Source: UA16 sp002292325 (GTDB taxonomy: Bacteria > Bacteroidota > Bacteroidia > Flavobacteriales_D > Sanyastnellaceae). From it: a stretch of 64,000 nucleotides of DNA. Below the pieces are notes generated by a model, which worked only from the letters and a program-made list of their open reading frames with translations, searched no databases and was not told the DNA's origin. The stretch's first letter is position 1. Each line of letters starts with the position of its first letter. The DNA is taken from positions 62,001 to 126,000 of the forward strand of contig CALSRC010000017.1 in the NCBI GenBank assembly GCA_943788645.1, read 5' to 3'. The position numbers and the translations under genes were made by a program. Positions 1-8,770 of this stretch are shown here, in pieces.

Positions 1-760
1 GTACTCACAACTTCCATCGTCATAATCCGCTGCAGGATCGAAGTTCGTCGCTGCATCATCCGTGCAACCGCATGCGTTTCCGCCTGTACCGCCACCGCCT
101 TCGCCGGCTGCATTAAATGTACCTACACCGTCATACGAAAATGTCTTACGTATGTCGTTGTCGCCAATGCCATTGCCGAATATCTGAACATTCATGGTTC
201 CAGAAAAACCACCTGAAGTCGTCATCTGCATCACCAAGACGCGGCCATCCGCATCCGGCAATCCGTTCGGTGTGCCGTTCAATACGTACCAAGCTCCGCC
301 TGTTTGCGTATTCAACAAAATATCTTGACCGTCAATCGCTGATCCGGATTGGAACGCAGCAACAAAAGGTTGATTGGAATCTTCCACAACACTGATCGCA
401 ACTTCGTCGCCTGTGTTTTGGCCATCCAATCCAATCGTGATCCAGCTGTCTCCTCCAATCGTTGGAAAGAAGGCTACAAAAGCAGGGTTGATGCCCGTAG
501 CAAGGGATGCACCAAGTGGATCATTGTAGAATCCATTCTCTGTGCCCATTTCCATCGGGTCACCATCGTTTCCATAAACAGAACTCAAGAAATCGTCCCC
601 ATTTGCCAAATCCACATACCAGCGGTACGTCACTTGTCCGGGAATGATATCATTGGCAAATTCTTCAACCGTCAAGGTATAACCGCTGGATTCACCACCA
701 CCGGTGCCCTCGCCAGCACAAGAACAATAATCGCAAGAGCCATCATCGTCTGTAGCGTCT
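1..760. repeat. Intragenic direct repeat, copy 2 (760 bp)
   Basis: Bases 1-760 match bases 2191-2950 with a single difference (T at 124, C at 2314), which is synonymous (GTA/GTG). The offset is 2190 bp, exactly 730 codons, so the copies are in phase inside the same reading frame. Identity falls off sharply after base 760. The repeat touches the window edge and may extend leftwards. Confidence 0.97.
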
Positions 761-3700
761 GCGTTATAGTTACAGGCTGCCGAATCTGTGCAACCGAGCA
801 ATTCCAAATCGTCGCAAACGCCGTTTTCATTGACATCCGCTGTGCACGAACCACCGCACACGCCCAACGCATCCAATACGTTTCCATCACAATCACAAGC
901 GCCATCTGCAATGCCGTCACCGCCGCACACACCGCACTCGTCCAAAGCCAAGCAAGAGCCGTCCTCATCCGTCGCATCCTCGTTAAAGTTGCAAGCCGCT
1001 TCATCGGTGCAACCCGATACTTCAAATTCGTCGCACGTGCCGTCTCCGTCTGCATCGTTCAAGCAATTGCCATCACAATCATAACCCGTTGCAGGACCAT
1101 TGCCATCGCAATCACAAGCGCCTTCCTCAATGCCGTCACCTCCACACACTCCGCATTCGTCAAAAGACTGGCATGAGCCGTCGTCTTCTGTAGCACTTGC
1201 CTCATAGTTACATGCTTCAGCATCTGTGCAACCAAAAATCGTTAGTGGACACAATGGGTACGGGCATGAAGAATCGTACGTTGTTGTGCTGCCATCTGTG
1301 CAGTTCACCCCGCCATACGTCCAAGTTCCGTCCACTTTGTATGCCCAAGAATCAAGGTATTCCCAATCCTGGCCTGAACCATCAACATTGATGTCGCCAA
1401 ACGTCTCAATCACTTCTGTCCATTCGAAAAGCTCTATCGCATCATCACCGTTCTGGCTGATGCTGCCTGTTCCTTCATCGAAAACATGATCAAACTCAGA
1501 ATAACATTCTACAAAATAAGCAGACATCGCATCAGCCGAAACAGCAGCTAAAATGTCATCACCTGCAGAAACCGAAACGGCTGGGAACGTGTATTCAATT
1601 CCGTCCGTTCCACCACCGTTGTTTGCCACACCGAGGCTAAATATGCTGAGATCAGCAATATCGGCCATAGCAATCACATGGATGGCTTTACCATTGCTTC
1701 CTCCTGAAGGAACCGTAAAGTCAATGATCCCTTGCAAGGCCAATGCATTTGTCAATTCTGCACATGAACCGTCGTCGTCCGTAGCGTCCGCATTGTAGTT
1801 CGGTGCTTCCGCATCCGTGCAGCCCGCAACTTCAAATTCGTCGCATGTGCCGTCTCCGTCCGCATCGTTCAAACAGTTACCGTCGCAGTCATAACCTTCA
1901 GCAGGGCCATTGCCCTCACAATCGCAAGCGCCATCGGTAGGGCCGTCACCGCCGCAAACACCACATTCATCGAGCACATTGCCCTCGCAATCACATGCAC
2001 CGTCGGCAATGCCGTCACCGCCGCAAACGCCACATTCATCGAGCACATTCCCCGCGCAATCACACGCACCGTCCGCAATGCCGTCACCGCCGCATACGCC
2101 ACACTCGTCCAAAGCCAAGCATGAACCGTCATCCTCCGTTGCATCAGCGTCGTAGTTACAAGCTGCCACATCGGTACAACCTGGGATGATGTACTCACAA
2201 CTTCCATCGTCATAATCCGCTGCAGGATCGAAGTTCGTCGCTGCATCATCCGTGCAACCGCATGCGTTTCCGCCTGTACCGCCACCGCCTTCGCCGGCTG
2301 CATTAAATGTACCCACACCGTCATACGAAAATGTCTTACGTATGTCGTTGTCGCCAATGCCATTGCCGAATATCTGAACATTCATGGTTCCAGAAAAACC
2401 ACCTGAAGTCGTCATCTGCATCACCAAGACGCGGCCATCCGCATCCGGCAATCCGTTCGGTGTGCCGTTCAATACGTACCAAGCTCCGCCTGTTTGCGTA
2501 TTCAACAAAATATCTTGACCGTCAATCGCTGATCCGGATTGGAACGCAGCAACAAAAGGTTGATTGGAATCTTCCACAACACTGATCGCAACTTCGTCGC
2601 CTGTGTTTTGGCCATCCAATCCAATCGTGATCCAGCTGTCTCCTCCAATCGTTGGAAAGAAGGCTACAAAAGCAGGGTTGATGCCCGTAGCAAGGGATGC
2701 ACCAAGTGGATCATTGTAGAATCCATTCTCTGTGCCCATTTCCATCGGGTCACCATCGTTTCCATAAACAGAACTCAAGAAATCGTCCCCATTTGCCAAA
2801 TCCACATACCAGCGGTACGTCACTTGTCCGGGAATGATATCATTGGCAAATTCTTCAACCGTCAAGGTATAACCGCTGGATTCACCACCACCGGTGCCCT
2901 CGCCAGCACAAGAACAATAATCGCAAGAGCCATCATCGTCTGTAGCGTCTCCGTTATAGTTGCAGGCTGCCGAATCTGTGCAACCAAGCAATTCGGCATC
3001 ATCACACACACCGTTTCCGTTTGCATCCGCTGTGCACGAACCACCGCACACGCCCAACGCATCCAATACGTTGCCATCGCAATCGCAAGCGCCATCTGCA
3101 ATGCCGTCACCGCCACACTCACCGCACTCATCTAATACGTTGCCATCGCAATCGCAAGCACCTTCAGCGATGCCGTCACCACCACAAATACCACAAGCAT
3201 CCAACTCCAAACATGAGCCGTCATCGTCTGTCGCATCTGCATCATAATTGCAGGCCGCATCATCGGTGCACCCTGACGTTTCAAATTCGTCGCACGTACC
3301 ATCTCCGTCTGCATCGTTCAAGCAATTGCCGTCACAATTATAACCCGTTGCAGGAGCATTGCCATCGCAATCGCAAGCGCCGTCCGCAATGCCATCACCT
3401 CCACATACGCCGCATTCATCTTCGGTCAAGCATGAGCCATCATCTTCCGTAGCATCTGCATTGTAATTGCACGCCTCACCATCAGTGCATCCCAAAACGG
3501 GGTCAGGCCCACCGCCTCCGTCGCCATCTTGGACAAATGTCCCTGTACCGTCGAATGCAATCGTTTTACGAATGTCTGTCGTGCCATCTCCTTCCTCAAA
3601 AATTTGGAAGTTGAACTGACCGGAAAAAGTTGCCGATGACGTTGCGGTAAACTGCATCACCAGTACCTGTCCGTCATCATTGGGCAATCCATTGGGCGTA

Positions 3701-4167
3701 TTATTCAGAACATACCATGCTCCACCAGTTTGGGTGTCCAACACAAAATCCTGCCCATCAATTGCAGAACCTGACTGGAAAGCCGCAACAAACGGATCAC
3801 TCGAATCTTCTACCACACTGATCGCGACTTCATCGCCTGTGTTTTGGCTGTCAATTCCAATGGTAATCCAGCTGTCTGCTCCAATGGTCGGAAAGAAAGC
3901 AATGAATGCTGGATTGATTCCAGAAGCTAAAGTAGCTCCAAGCGGATCGTTATAAAATCCCAACTCCGTAGAGAACGAAAGAGGGTCGGTGTCATTTCCA
4001 TACACCGAACTTAAAAAGTCGGTATCATTGACCATGTCGACGTAAATCCGGTAGGTCGTTTGACCTGGGACAACGTCAGTGGCGTGCTCGGAAATTGTCA
4101 GTGAATACTGACCAAAAGTGAGTCCGGAAAACAAAATTCCGGCGCAAAGCAGTAGAATACGGCTCAT
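1..4167 (-). CDS. Giant modular Cys/Asp-rich secreted protein, N-terminal part (cut by left edge)
   Basis: Reading the minus strand from the ATG at 4167 gives 1389 uninterrupted codons reaching base 1 without a stop, so the C-terminus lies outside the window. Residues 1-20 are a signal peptide ending in FGQ. A module of about 190 residues (starts YSLTISEH or YTLTVEEF, contains SSVYGND and NTGDEVAISVVED) occurs three times, near residues 20-210, 429-620 and 1159-1350. Between the copies lie Cys/Asp-rich stretches built from GCTDxxACNYxxxATxDDGSC and DECGVCGGDGIADGACDC motifs, with thrombospondin type 3-like DADGDGTCDEFE runs that may bind calcium. Residues about 806-966 resemble a lamin-tail-like domain (QNGDDAIELFE, then WEYLDSWAYK). 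Similar GCTD motifs occur in the nearby subtilase. It is probably a T9SS-exported surface or adhesion protein; the sorting domain itself is not visible. A TATATTTA element lies about 30 bases upstream. Confidence 0.85.
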   Translation of the reverse strand, partial: MSRILLLCAGILFSGLTFGQYSLTISEHATDVVPGQTTYRIYVDMVNDTDFLSSVYGNDTDPLSFSTELGFYNDPLGATLASGINPAFIAFFPTIGADSWITIGIDSQNTGDEVAISVVEDSSDPFVAAFQSGSAIDGQDFVLDTQTGGAWYVLNNTPNGLPNDDGQVLVMQFTATSSATFSGQFNFQIFEEGDGTTDIRKTIAFDGTGTFVQDGDGGGGPDPVLGCTDGEACNYNADATEDDGSCLTEDECGVCGGDGIADGACDCDGNAPATGYNCDGNCLNDADGDGTCDEFETSGCTDDAACNYDADATDDDGSCLELDACGICGGDGIAEGACDCDGNVLDECGECGGDGIADGACDCDGNVLDALGVCGGSCTADANGNGVCDDAELLGCTDSAACNYNGDATDDDGSCDYCSCAGEGTGGGESSGYTLTVEEFANDIIPGQVTYRWYVDLANGDDFLSSVYGNDGDPMEMGTENGFYNDPLGASLATGINPAFVAFFPTIGGDSWITIGLDGQNTGDEVAISVVEDSNQPFVAAFQSGSAIDGQDILLNTQTGGAWYVLNGTPNGLPDADGRVLVMQMTTSGGFSGTMNVQIFGNGIGDNDIRKTFSYDGVGTFNAAGEGGGGTGGNACGCTDDAATNFDPAADYDDGSCEYIIPGCTDVAACNYDADATEDDGSCLALDECGVCGGDGIADGACDCAGNVLDECGVCGGDGIADGACDCEGNVLDECGVCGGDGPTDGACDCEGNGPAEGYDCDGNCLNDADGDGTCDEFEVAGCTDAEAPNYNADATDDDGSCAELTNALALQGIIDFTVPSGGSNGKAIHVIAMADIADLSIFSLGVANNGGGTDGIEYTFPAVSVSAGDDILAAVSADAMSAYFVECYSEFDHVFDEGTGSISQNGDDAIELFEWTEVIETFGDINVDGSGQDWEYLDSWAYKVDGTWTYGGVNCTDGSTTTYDSSCPYPLCPLTIFGCTDAEACNYEASATEDDGSCQSFDECGVCGGDGIEEGACDCDGNGPATGYDCDGNCLNDADGDGTCDEFEVSGCTDEAACNFNEDATDEDGSCLALDECGVCGGDGIADGACDCDGNVLDALGVCGGSCTADVNENGVCDDLELLGCTDSAACNYNADATDDDGSCDYCSCAGEGTGGGESSGYTLTVEEFANDIIPGQVTYRWYVDLANGDDFLSSVYGNDGDPMEMGTENGFYNDPLGASLATGINPAFVAFFPTIGGDSWITIGLDGQNTGDEVAISVVEDSNQPFVAAFQSGSAIDGQDILLNTQTGGAWYVLNGTPNGLPDADGRVLVMQMTTSGGFSGTMNVQIFGNGIGDNDIRKTFSYDGVGTFNAAGEGGGGTGGNACGCTDDAATNFDPAADYDDGSCEY
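1910..2116. repeat. Three tandem 69-bp units encoding 23-residue Cys-rich repeats
   Basis: Units begin at 1910, 1979 and 2048, each 69 bp, and encode NVLDECGVCGGDGIADGACD-type repeats of 23 residues with five cysteines. The three are similar but not identical. Less regular copies occur elsewhere in the gene (for example 3050-3190 and 3360-3420). Confidence 0.85.
2191..2950. repeat. Intragenic direct repeat, copy 1 (760 bp)
   Basis: Partner of bases 1-760. It encodes the second copy of the ~190-residue module plus the Cys-rich segment on either side. Near-identity including silent sites points to recent duplication or gene conversion within the giant gene. Confidence 0.97.
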
Positions 4168-4334
4168 TTTCGTGATGGTTTATGGCATCGTAAATATAGC
4201 AAAATTCTCTATACATCTCGACATTTTTTAAAATTATCTCGATAAGAAGCTACTTTTAGTCGCCAAAAACAATATTCACATTGTCCGAAAACCACGAAAG
4301 AGTGAAACATTCCTTTCGAAAGTTGCTGAAAAAC

Positions 4335-4355
4335 AAAAAAGGGGACCCTATCCCC
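4335..4355 (-). terminator. Rho-independent terminator of the RRM gene
   Basis: On the minus strand a GGGGA stem, 5-base loop and TCCCC stem is followed directly by six T residues, about 25 bases after the stop of the RRM protein gene. Confidence 0.75.
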
Positions 4356-4379
4356 TCATCTCAAACTGAATGCGAATGA

Positions 4380-4916
4380 TCAAAAATCATCCAAGTCATC
4401 CAGCCAATCCGTATTCTTTGTTTTGGTTGAGCCCATTTTAGCTGGCTTTGCTCCATCCGCGTATATGTCTCTTCCCCCTTTGCTTTTGCCTTTTTTCGGC
4501 GCCGTCTTTTTTCGGGCATCCCGCGAAAACGATCCACTTGAAGCGTCTGAAGGACTTGGATCAACTCCTCGTTCTCCATCCCCTCTTGATGGTGCACTCT
4601 GATTTGAACGATTCCCAGGTGTCCCAGTTCTCGGTCGAGAATCGGCACGCGCTGGCCTAGGCGCACCGTCTCGTGGACGTTGCTCTGCTTCTTTGACAAC
4701 CATTTCGAAGTCCTTAAATGTGTATCCATTCAAGGCCTCCATGGCTGCTCGACCACCTGCTTCATTTCGCATTTGAACAAAGCCAAAGCACTTGGACTGG
4801 CCTGTATCACGATCTGTAATAACCCGGGCATAGGCAACCTCTCCGTATTCGGAAAACAACTCGACCAAGTGGTCATCTTCGACTTCTCGGTTCAGCTTAG
4901 CGACGAATAATTTCAT
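4380..4916 (-). CDS. RRM-domain RNA-binding protein
   Basis: A 178-residue protein. Residues 1-80 form one RNA recognition motif: RNP2 LFVAKL at residues 3-8, RNP1 KCFGFVQM at about 42-49, and a final NGYTF strand. The remaining ~95 residues are low complexity, rich in Arg, Pro, Asp and Lys, likely disordered and RNA-contacting. Short single-RRM proteins like this are common in Bacteroidota and cyanobacteria and are often linked to cold stress or mRNA handling; the specific role here is inference. It stands alone, convergent to nothing, with its own terminator, and is divergent from the prolyl oligopeptidase operon. The 244-base divergent region (4917-5160) holds the promoter described below and no visible gene. 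Confidence 0.9.
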   Translation of the reverse strand: MKLFVAKLNREVEDDHLVELFSEYGEVAYARVITDRDTGQSKCFGFVQMRNEAGGRAAMEALNGYTFKDFEMVVKEAEQRPRDGAPRPARADSRPRTGTPGNRSNQSAPSRGDGERGVDPSPSDASSGSFSRDARKKTAPKKGKSKGGRDIYADGAKPAKMGSTKTKNTDWLDDLDDF

Positions 4917-5095
4917 CTAATTTTTAAAGTGGTAAAGGTGGTGGCTGTAGTCAGCCAAAATAATGGATTCGCTATGATTTCTTTTCGACACACTTACGAA
5001 AATACGCCATTTCCGACTTCGATGAACCACATTCCGATTGTTTTCAGCCATCTCGCTCAAATCTCCACCAATTCCAACCACTTTTGCTAACCTAA

Positions 5096-5113
5096 ATTGA
5101 ATGACCGTTCAAT
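5096..5113. promoter_or_regulatory. Inverted repeat overlapping the -33 region
   Basis: Perfect 6-base arms ATTGAA and TTCAAT are separated by 6 bases (TGACCG). It overlaps the -33 side of the promoter at 5108-5137, so it could be a repressor operator. Function is inferred from position only. Confidence 0.4.
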
Positions 5114-5137
5114 GAACCGCACAAACTGGTACTTTTG
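5108..5137 (+). promoter_or_regulatory. Putative Bacteroidota-type promoter
   Basis: TACTTTTG at 5130-5137 matches the Bacteroidota -7 consensus TAnnTTTG exactly. It lies 19 bases after a TTC at 5108-5110, close to the -33 TTG. Transcription would start near 5144, just before the first possible start codons at 5161 and 5182. Confidence 0.5.
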
Positions 5138-5160
5138 GTCACGATAATACCCGACGCCCC

Positions 5161-7323
5161 ATGTATGACTCAAATTTGTTCATGACGAAATCAATTGGTT
5201 CGGCAATCTTCATTACCGCCCTATTGGGGTCAGGCTGCCAATCATCACCTTCAAACCCTTCTGTGCATTTGGACTATCCAGCCACCCGCGTTACTGACGT
5301 CAAAGACACCCTTTGGAACATTGAAGTTGAAGATCCATACCGTTGGTTGGAAGATGACAGATCGAATGAAACTGAAGTGTGGGTCGATCACCAAATCAAC
5401 TTCACCCAGTCATATTTAGAGCAAATCCCTTGGAGGCAGCCGCTTCGCAATCGGTTTGAAGCACTTTTCAATTATGAGAAAATTGGAATGCCCCGCAAAA
5501 TCGGCGACCGGTATTTCATTGCAATAAATGACGGTTTGCAAAATCAAAGCGTTTGGTATGTCCGAGATTCTATGGACGGTGCAAACCGCGTCTTTTTGGA
5601 TCCCAACGGGCTCAGCGAAGATGGAACGGTCACTGCTTCGTTGGGGAGCGCCTCAGAAGATGACCGGTTCATCACAGTCACACAAAGTGCTGCTGGGTCC
5701 GATTGGCAGGAAATTCATGTGTGGGACCTCGCTTCAGGCAAGCCACAAGGCGACGTCTTGAAGTGGGTCAAGTTCTCCGGGAGCAGCTGGGTCGGCAACG
5801 GGTTTTATTACAGCCGCTACCCGGCTCCAGATGGCAGTGCGTTGAGCGCTGAGAATACTTTTCACAGTGTCTACTACCATGAAGTTGGGACCCCCCAATC
5901 ACAGGATCGTTTGGTTTATCGGAATGACAATGAACCCAACCGTTATCACTTTGCCTATACCACAGAAGATCGTCGATACCTCATCTTGAACACGTCCACT
6001 GGAACCGACGGAAACAGCCTTGATTATTTGGACCTGCAGGCACCTGATGCGCAATGGGAATCACTCGTATCAGGATTCGACACCCGGTGCTCTGTTGTTG
6101 ATCACCATGAAGGTCGATTGCTGGTATTAACGGATGATAACGCTCCAACTTACCGGTTGGTCGGGATCAACGTCCAAAACCATTTGGATCAATTGGATGT
6201 CATTCCAGCGTCAGAACACCTGCTTGAAGGGGTCAATAGTACAGGTGGACAGCTGTTTGCAACTTACTTGCAAAATGCCTGCAATGCCGTGATACGTTTG
6301 GATATGAACGGCTCCAATCCACGGGTGATTGCCTTGCCTACAGAGGCGGGCTCTGTTGGCGGTTTTGGTGGAAAATCGAATGCCACGGAGACGTTTTATG
6401 TTTTTACCTCATTCACCTATCCGACCACGGTTTATCGCTATGACCTGATGACAGGTGAAAGCACTGTATTCGCTGCCCCCAATGTTGATTTCGATCCGAA
6501 TGCATTCGAATCCAAGCAAGTTTGGTACACCTCCAAAGACGGCACAAAGGTGCCCATGTTCATTGTCCACAAGAAGGGGCTTGAACTGGATGGGAACAAC
6601 CCGACCTACCTTTATGCGTATGGCGGATTCAATATCAGCCTCACACCGAGTTTTAGTTCCTCGCTGCTGTTGTTATTGGAAAACAATGGGGTTTACGCCA
6701 TGCCCAACTTACGAGGCGGCGGAGAGTTTGGGGAAGATTGGCACGAGGCGGGAATGCTGCTGAAAAAACAAAATGTTTTTGACGATTTTATCGCTGCTGG
6801 AGAGTACTTGATTGAATCCGGTTATACCCGATCGGAAAGGCTGGCGATTGCCGGCGGTTCCAACGGAGGCTTATTGGTCGGTGCGATCATGACGCAACGT
6901 CCTGGTCTGGCATCTGTTGCTTTTCCTGCGGTTGGCGTTATGGATATGCTTCGCTACCACAAATTCACCATTGGCTGGGGATGGATTCCCGAATACGGTT
7001 GCGCGGACAGTTCCAAAGCAGATTTCGAAAATTTGGCCGGATACAGCCCATACCATAACCTCAATCCTGGAACCAACTATCCCTCTACGATGGTCACTAC
7101 AGCCGATCACGATGATCGAGTCGTCCCTGCGCACAGCTTCAAGTTCGCAGCACGGTTGCAAGCTTGCCAAGGATCAAATAGGCCAGCACTCATTCGGATT
7201 GAGAAAAATGCGGGCCACGGAGCTGGTAAGCCAACGTCGAAGATTCTGGACGAACAGGCCGACAAGTGGGCTTTCATGCTCCATGAAATGAACATCCCTT
7301 TTACAGAACCACCCGCACCTTGA
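5161..7323 (+). CDS. Prolyl oligopeptidase (S9A), lipoprotein
   Basis: A 720-residue serine peptidase that cleaves after proline in short peptides. The N-terminus carries a lipoprotein signal ending in the lipobox LGSGC, so the enzyme is probably anchored in the periplasm or envelope. The N-terminal half is the seven-bladed propeller (opens with YPATRVTDVKDT and DPYRWLEDD). The C-terminal half is the alpha/beta hydrolase: nucleophile Ser567 in GGSNGG, the acid in ADHDDRV (residues 648-654), and His686 in AGHGAGKP. Length matches the family (about 700). Start is uncertain: the ATG at 5182 (MTKSIGS) gives a more typical signal peptide than the one at 5161. It is first in a plus-strand operon; its stop overlaps the TTG start of the next gene. 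Confidence 0.95.
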   Translation: MYDSNLFMTKSIGSAIFITALLGSGCQSSPSNPSVHLDYPATRVTDVKDTLWNIEVEDPYRWLEDDRSNETEVWVDHQINFTQSYLEQIPWRQPLRNRFEALFNYEKIGMPRKIGDRYFIAINDGLQNQSVWYVRDSMDGANRVFLDPNGLSEDGTVTASLGSASEDDRFITVTQSAAGSDWQEIHVWDLASGKPQGDVLKWVKFSGSSWVGNGFYYSRYPAPDGSALSAENTFHSVYYHEVGTPQSQDRLVYRNDNEPNRYHFAYTTEDRRYLILNTSTGTDGNSLDYLDLQAPDAQWESLVSGFDTRCSVVDHHEGRLLVLTDDNAPTYRLVGINVQNHLDQLDVIPASEHLLEGVNSTGGQLFATYLQNACNAVIRLDMNGSNPRVIALPTEAGSVGGFGGKSNATETFYVFTSFTYPTTVYRYDLMTGESTVFAAPNVDFDPNAFESKQVWYTSKDGTKVPMFIVHKKGLELDGNNPTYLYAYGGFNISLTPSFSSSLLLLLENNGVYAMPNLRGGGEFGEDWHEAGMLLKKQNVFDDFIAAGEYLIESGYTRSERLAIAGGSNGGLLVGAIMTQRPGLASVAFPAVGVMDMLRYHKFTIGWGWIPEYGCADSSKADFENLAGYSPYHNLNPGTNYPSTMVTTADHDDRVVPAHSFKFAARLQACQGSNRPALIRIEKNAGHGAGKPTSKILDEQADKWAFMLHEMNIPFTEPPAP

Positions 7324-8012
7324 CACGCAGCCAAGACGAACTGCAAATCGGCTACCTCGATCGGGATTTACTGGTGGCGTGGAAACCACATGGCATTTTA
7401 ACCTCAGGCAACTCAGGAGCGACTTTCAAACGCAGAATCACGCAATATCTGAACGAGAAAAACACATCGGAACGACCACTCAAAATAGAACCCTGCCATC
7501 GATTGGATTTTGGAACCAGCGGTTGGGTCGTCTTTGGGTTGCACCTCGAAGCCATTCAAAAAATAGGCGAAGCATTCGCACGACAAGCCGTCACAAAACA
7601 CTACTTGGCTCTTTTGCACGGCACCCCAGCTGAGAAGATGAGCATTCGAATACCGCTTGGTGGACAAACTGCGCAAACAGACCTCCGACTTATCAAATCT
7701 GGACAAATAGCCGGTGCTGGATCGGTGAGTTTGGTGACGGTCAAGCTACTAACAGGAAGGACCCATCAAATCCGAAAACATACTCACGCAATTGGGCATG
7801 GCGTCGTTGGGGATGACCAATACAGCCATGCGATGGGAATCTACCGGGGCAAAGGGCTGTTTCTGTGTGCACACGAGATCACGTTTTCTCACCCCTTTTC
7901 TGGAGCATCCGTTCACGTCTCCCAACTGCCTTCTCGAAAATTCATGAAAATTCCGTTTGTGCACCAAGCAGGGTTGGAACGTCAGATAATCCTATCTTCG
8001 CCCTCTTCATGA
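7320..8012 (+). CDS. RluA-family pseudouridine synthase
   Basis: A 230-residue enzyme that isomerises uridine to pseudouridine in rRNA or tRNA. The RluA signature HRLDFGTSG contains the catalytic Asp63, and the later GRTHQIRKH motif is also typical. There is no N-terminal S4 domain, so it resembles the short RluA/TruC-like members; the exact target site cannot be told from sequence. Translation appears to start at a TTG at 7320 that overlaps the preceding TGA stop (TTGA), implying coupling with the oligopeptidase gene. Its own stop overlaps the next ATG in an ATGA at 8009-8012. Confidence 0.88.
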   Translation: MTRSQDELQIGYLDRDLLVAWKPHGILTSGNSGATFKRRITQYLNEKNTSERPLKIEPCHRLDFGTSGWVVFGLHLEAIQKIGEAFARQAVTKHYLALLHGTPAEKMSIRIPLGGQTAQTDLRLIKSGQIAGAGSVSLVTVKLLTGRTHQIRKHTHAIGHGVVGDDQYSHAMGIYRGKGLFLCAHEITFSHPFSGASVHVSQLPSRKFMKIPFVHQAGLERQIILSSPSS

Positions 8013-8770
8013 TTGCACGATTCATACGCTCCAGCATCCGAATTCCGGGATTTCTATTGATGAGTCTCGCTTATGTCGTGTCCTTGTTTATCATCCGATT
8101 GATTGCAGGAGCGGACCGCCACAAAAAACACCGCCTGCTGCTTCACTACATCCGCAATGTGCACCGGCTCATGGGCATTCGGGTTTCCGTCAAAGGGGAA
8201 CTTCCCGATGAACCCTCTATTCTGATGGGCAATCACAGGAGCTATGTCGATGCCGTTATGATTCCTGCCAAACAACCTGTGGTATTTGTGGGGCGTGTCG
8301 AAAGCAAATCGTGGCCCATCATTGGCTGGGGAGCATCCCTTTTAGGAACCATATGGGTCAATCGAAAAGATCCATCGAGCAGAAAGCAGACACGAGAATC
8401 CGTTAAAGATCGCCTCCGGGATGGATTTGGAATTGTCATATTTCCAGAAGGGACGACGCACATCGGACCTGATTTATTGGAATACCGCCCTTCGATGTTT
8501 TACATCAGTGCCGAAGGTGACTTCCCCATCACTCCCATTGCAATAGAGTACAAAGACCCTAACATTGCCTGGGTTGGACAAAATAAATTCGTACCCCACG
8601 CTTGGAAGCACTTTGGTTCACGACACATTGACGTCAAAGTATCCTATGGACCAACCATGCGGAACAGTGACGGTGGAAAATTGCTGGAAACAACCCGAGA
8701 ATGGACTGAAAAGGAGGCACTCCAACTTCGTGCCGAATGGGACACGCTGAATCGAGAAGAGCAGAAATGA
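8009..8770 (+). CDS. 1-acyl-glycerol-3-phosphate acyltransferase (PlsC-like)
   Basis: A 253-residue membrane-associated acyltransferase that likely adds the second acyl chain to lysophosphatidic acid in phospholipid synthesis. The catalytic HX4D motif is NHRSYVD (His76, Asp81) and the substrate-binding motif is FPEGTT. One hydrophobic segment lies near residues 12-30. A longer reading from 7865 is possible, but the ATG at 8009 overlaps the preceding stop as ATGA and starts just before the membrane segment, so it is preferred. It is the third gene of the operon, and its stop overlaps the next start in another ATGA (8767-8770). Confidence 0.9.
   Translation: MIARFIRSSIRIPGFLLMSLAYVVSLFIIRLIAGADRHKKHRLLLHYIRNVHRLMGIRVSVKGELPDEPSILMGNHRSYVDAVMIPAKQPVVFVGRVESKSWPIIGWGASLLGTIWVNRKDPSSRKQTRESVKDRLRDGFGIVIFPEGTTHIGPDLLEYRPSMFYISAEGDFPITPIAIEYKDPNIAWVGQNKFVPHAWKHFGSRHIDVKVSYGPTMRNSDGGKLLETTREWTEKEALQLRAEWDTLNREEQK

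Noticed and set aside
349..1176. Plus-strand reading frame of 275 codons
   Set aside because: It is antisense to the giant Cys-rich gene, its repeats mirror the coding repeats on the minus strand, and the encoded sequence has no family features.
1910..2116. CRISPR-like regular repeats
   Set aside because: The 69-bp units are coding repeats in one reading frame without unique spacers.
1869..2381. Minus-strand 170-codon frame and the similar one at 672-1055
   Set aside because: They lie in another frame of the giant gene and arise from its repetitive, stop-poor codon use.
7865..8008. N-terminal extension of the PlsC-like acyltransferase
   Set aside because: It overlaps the pseudouridine synthase gene; the ATGA coupling at 8009 and the start of the membrane segment favour the shorter form.
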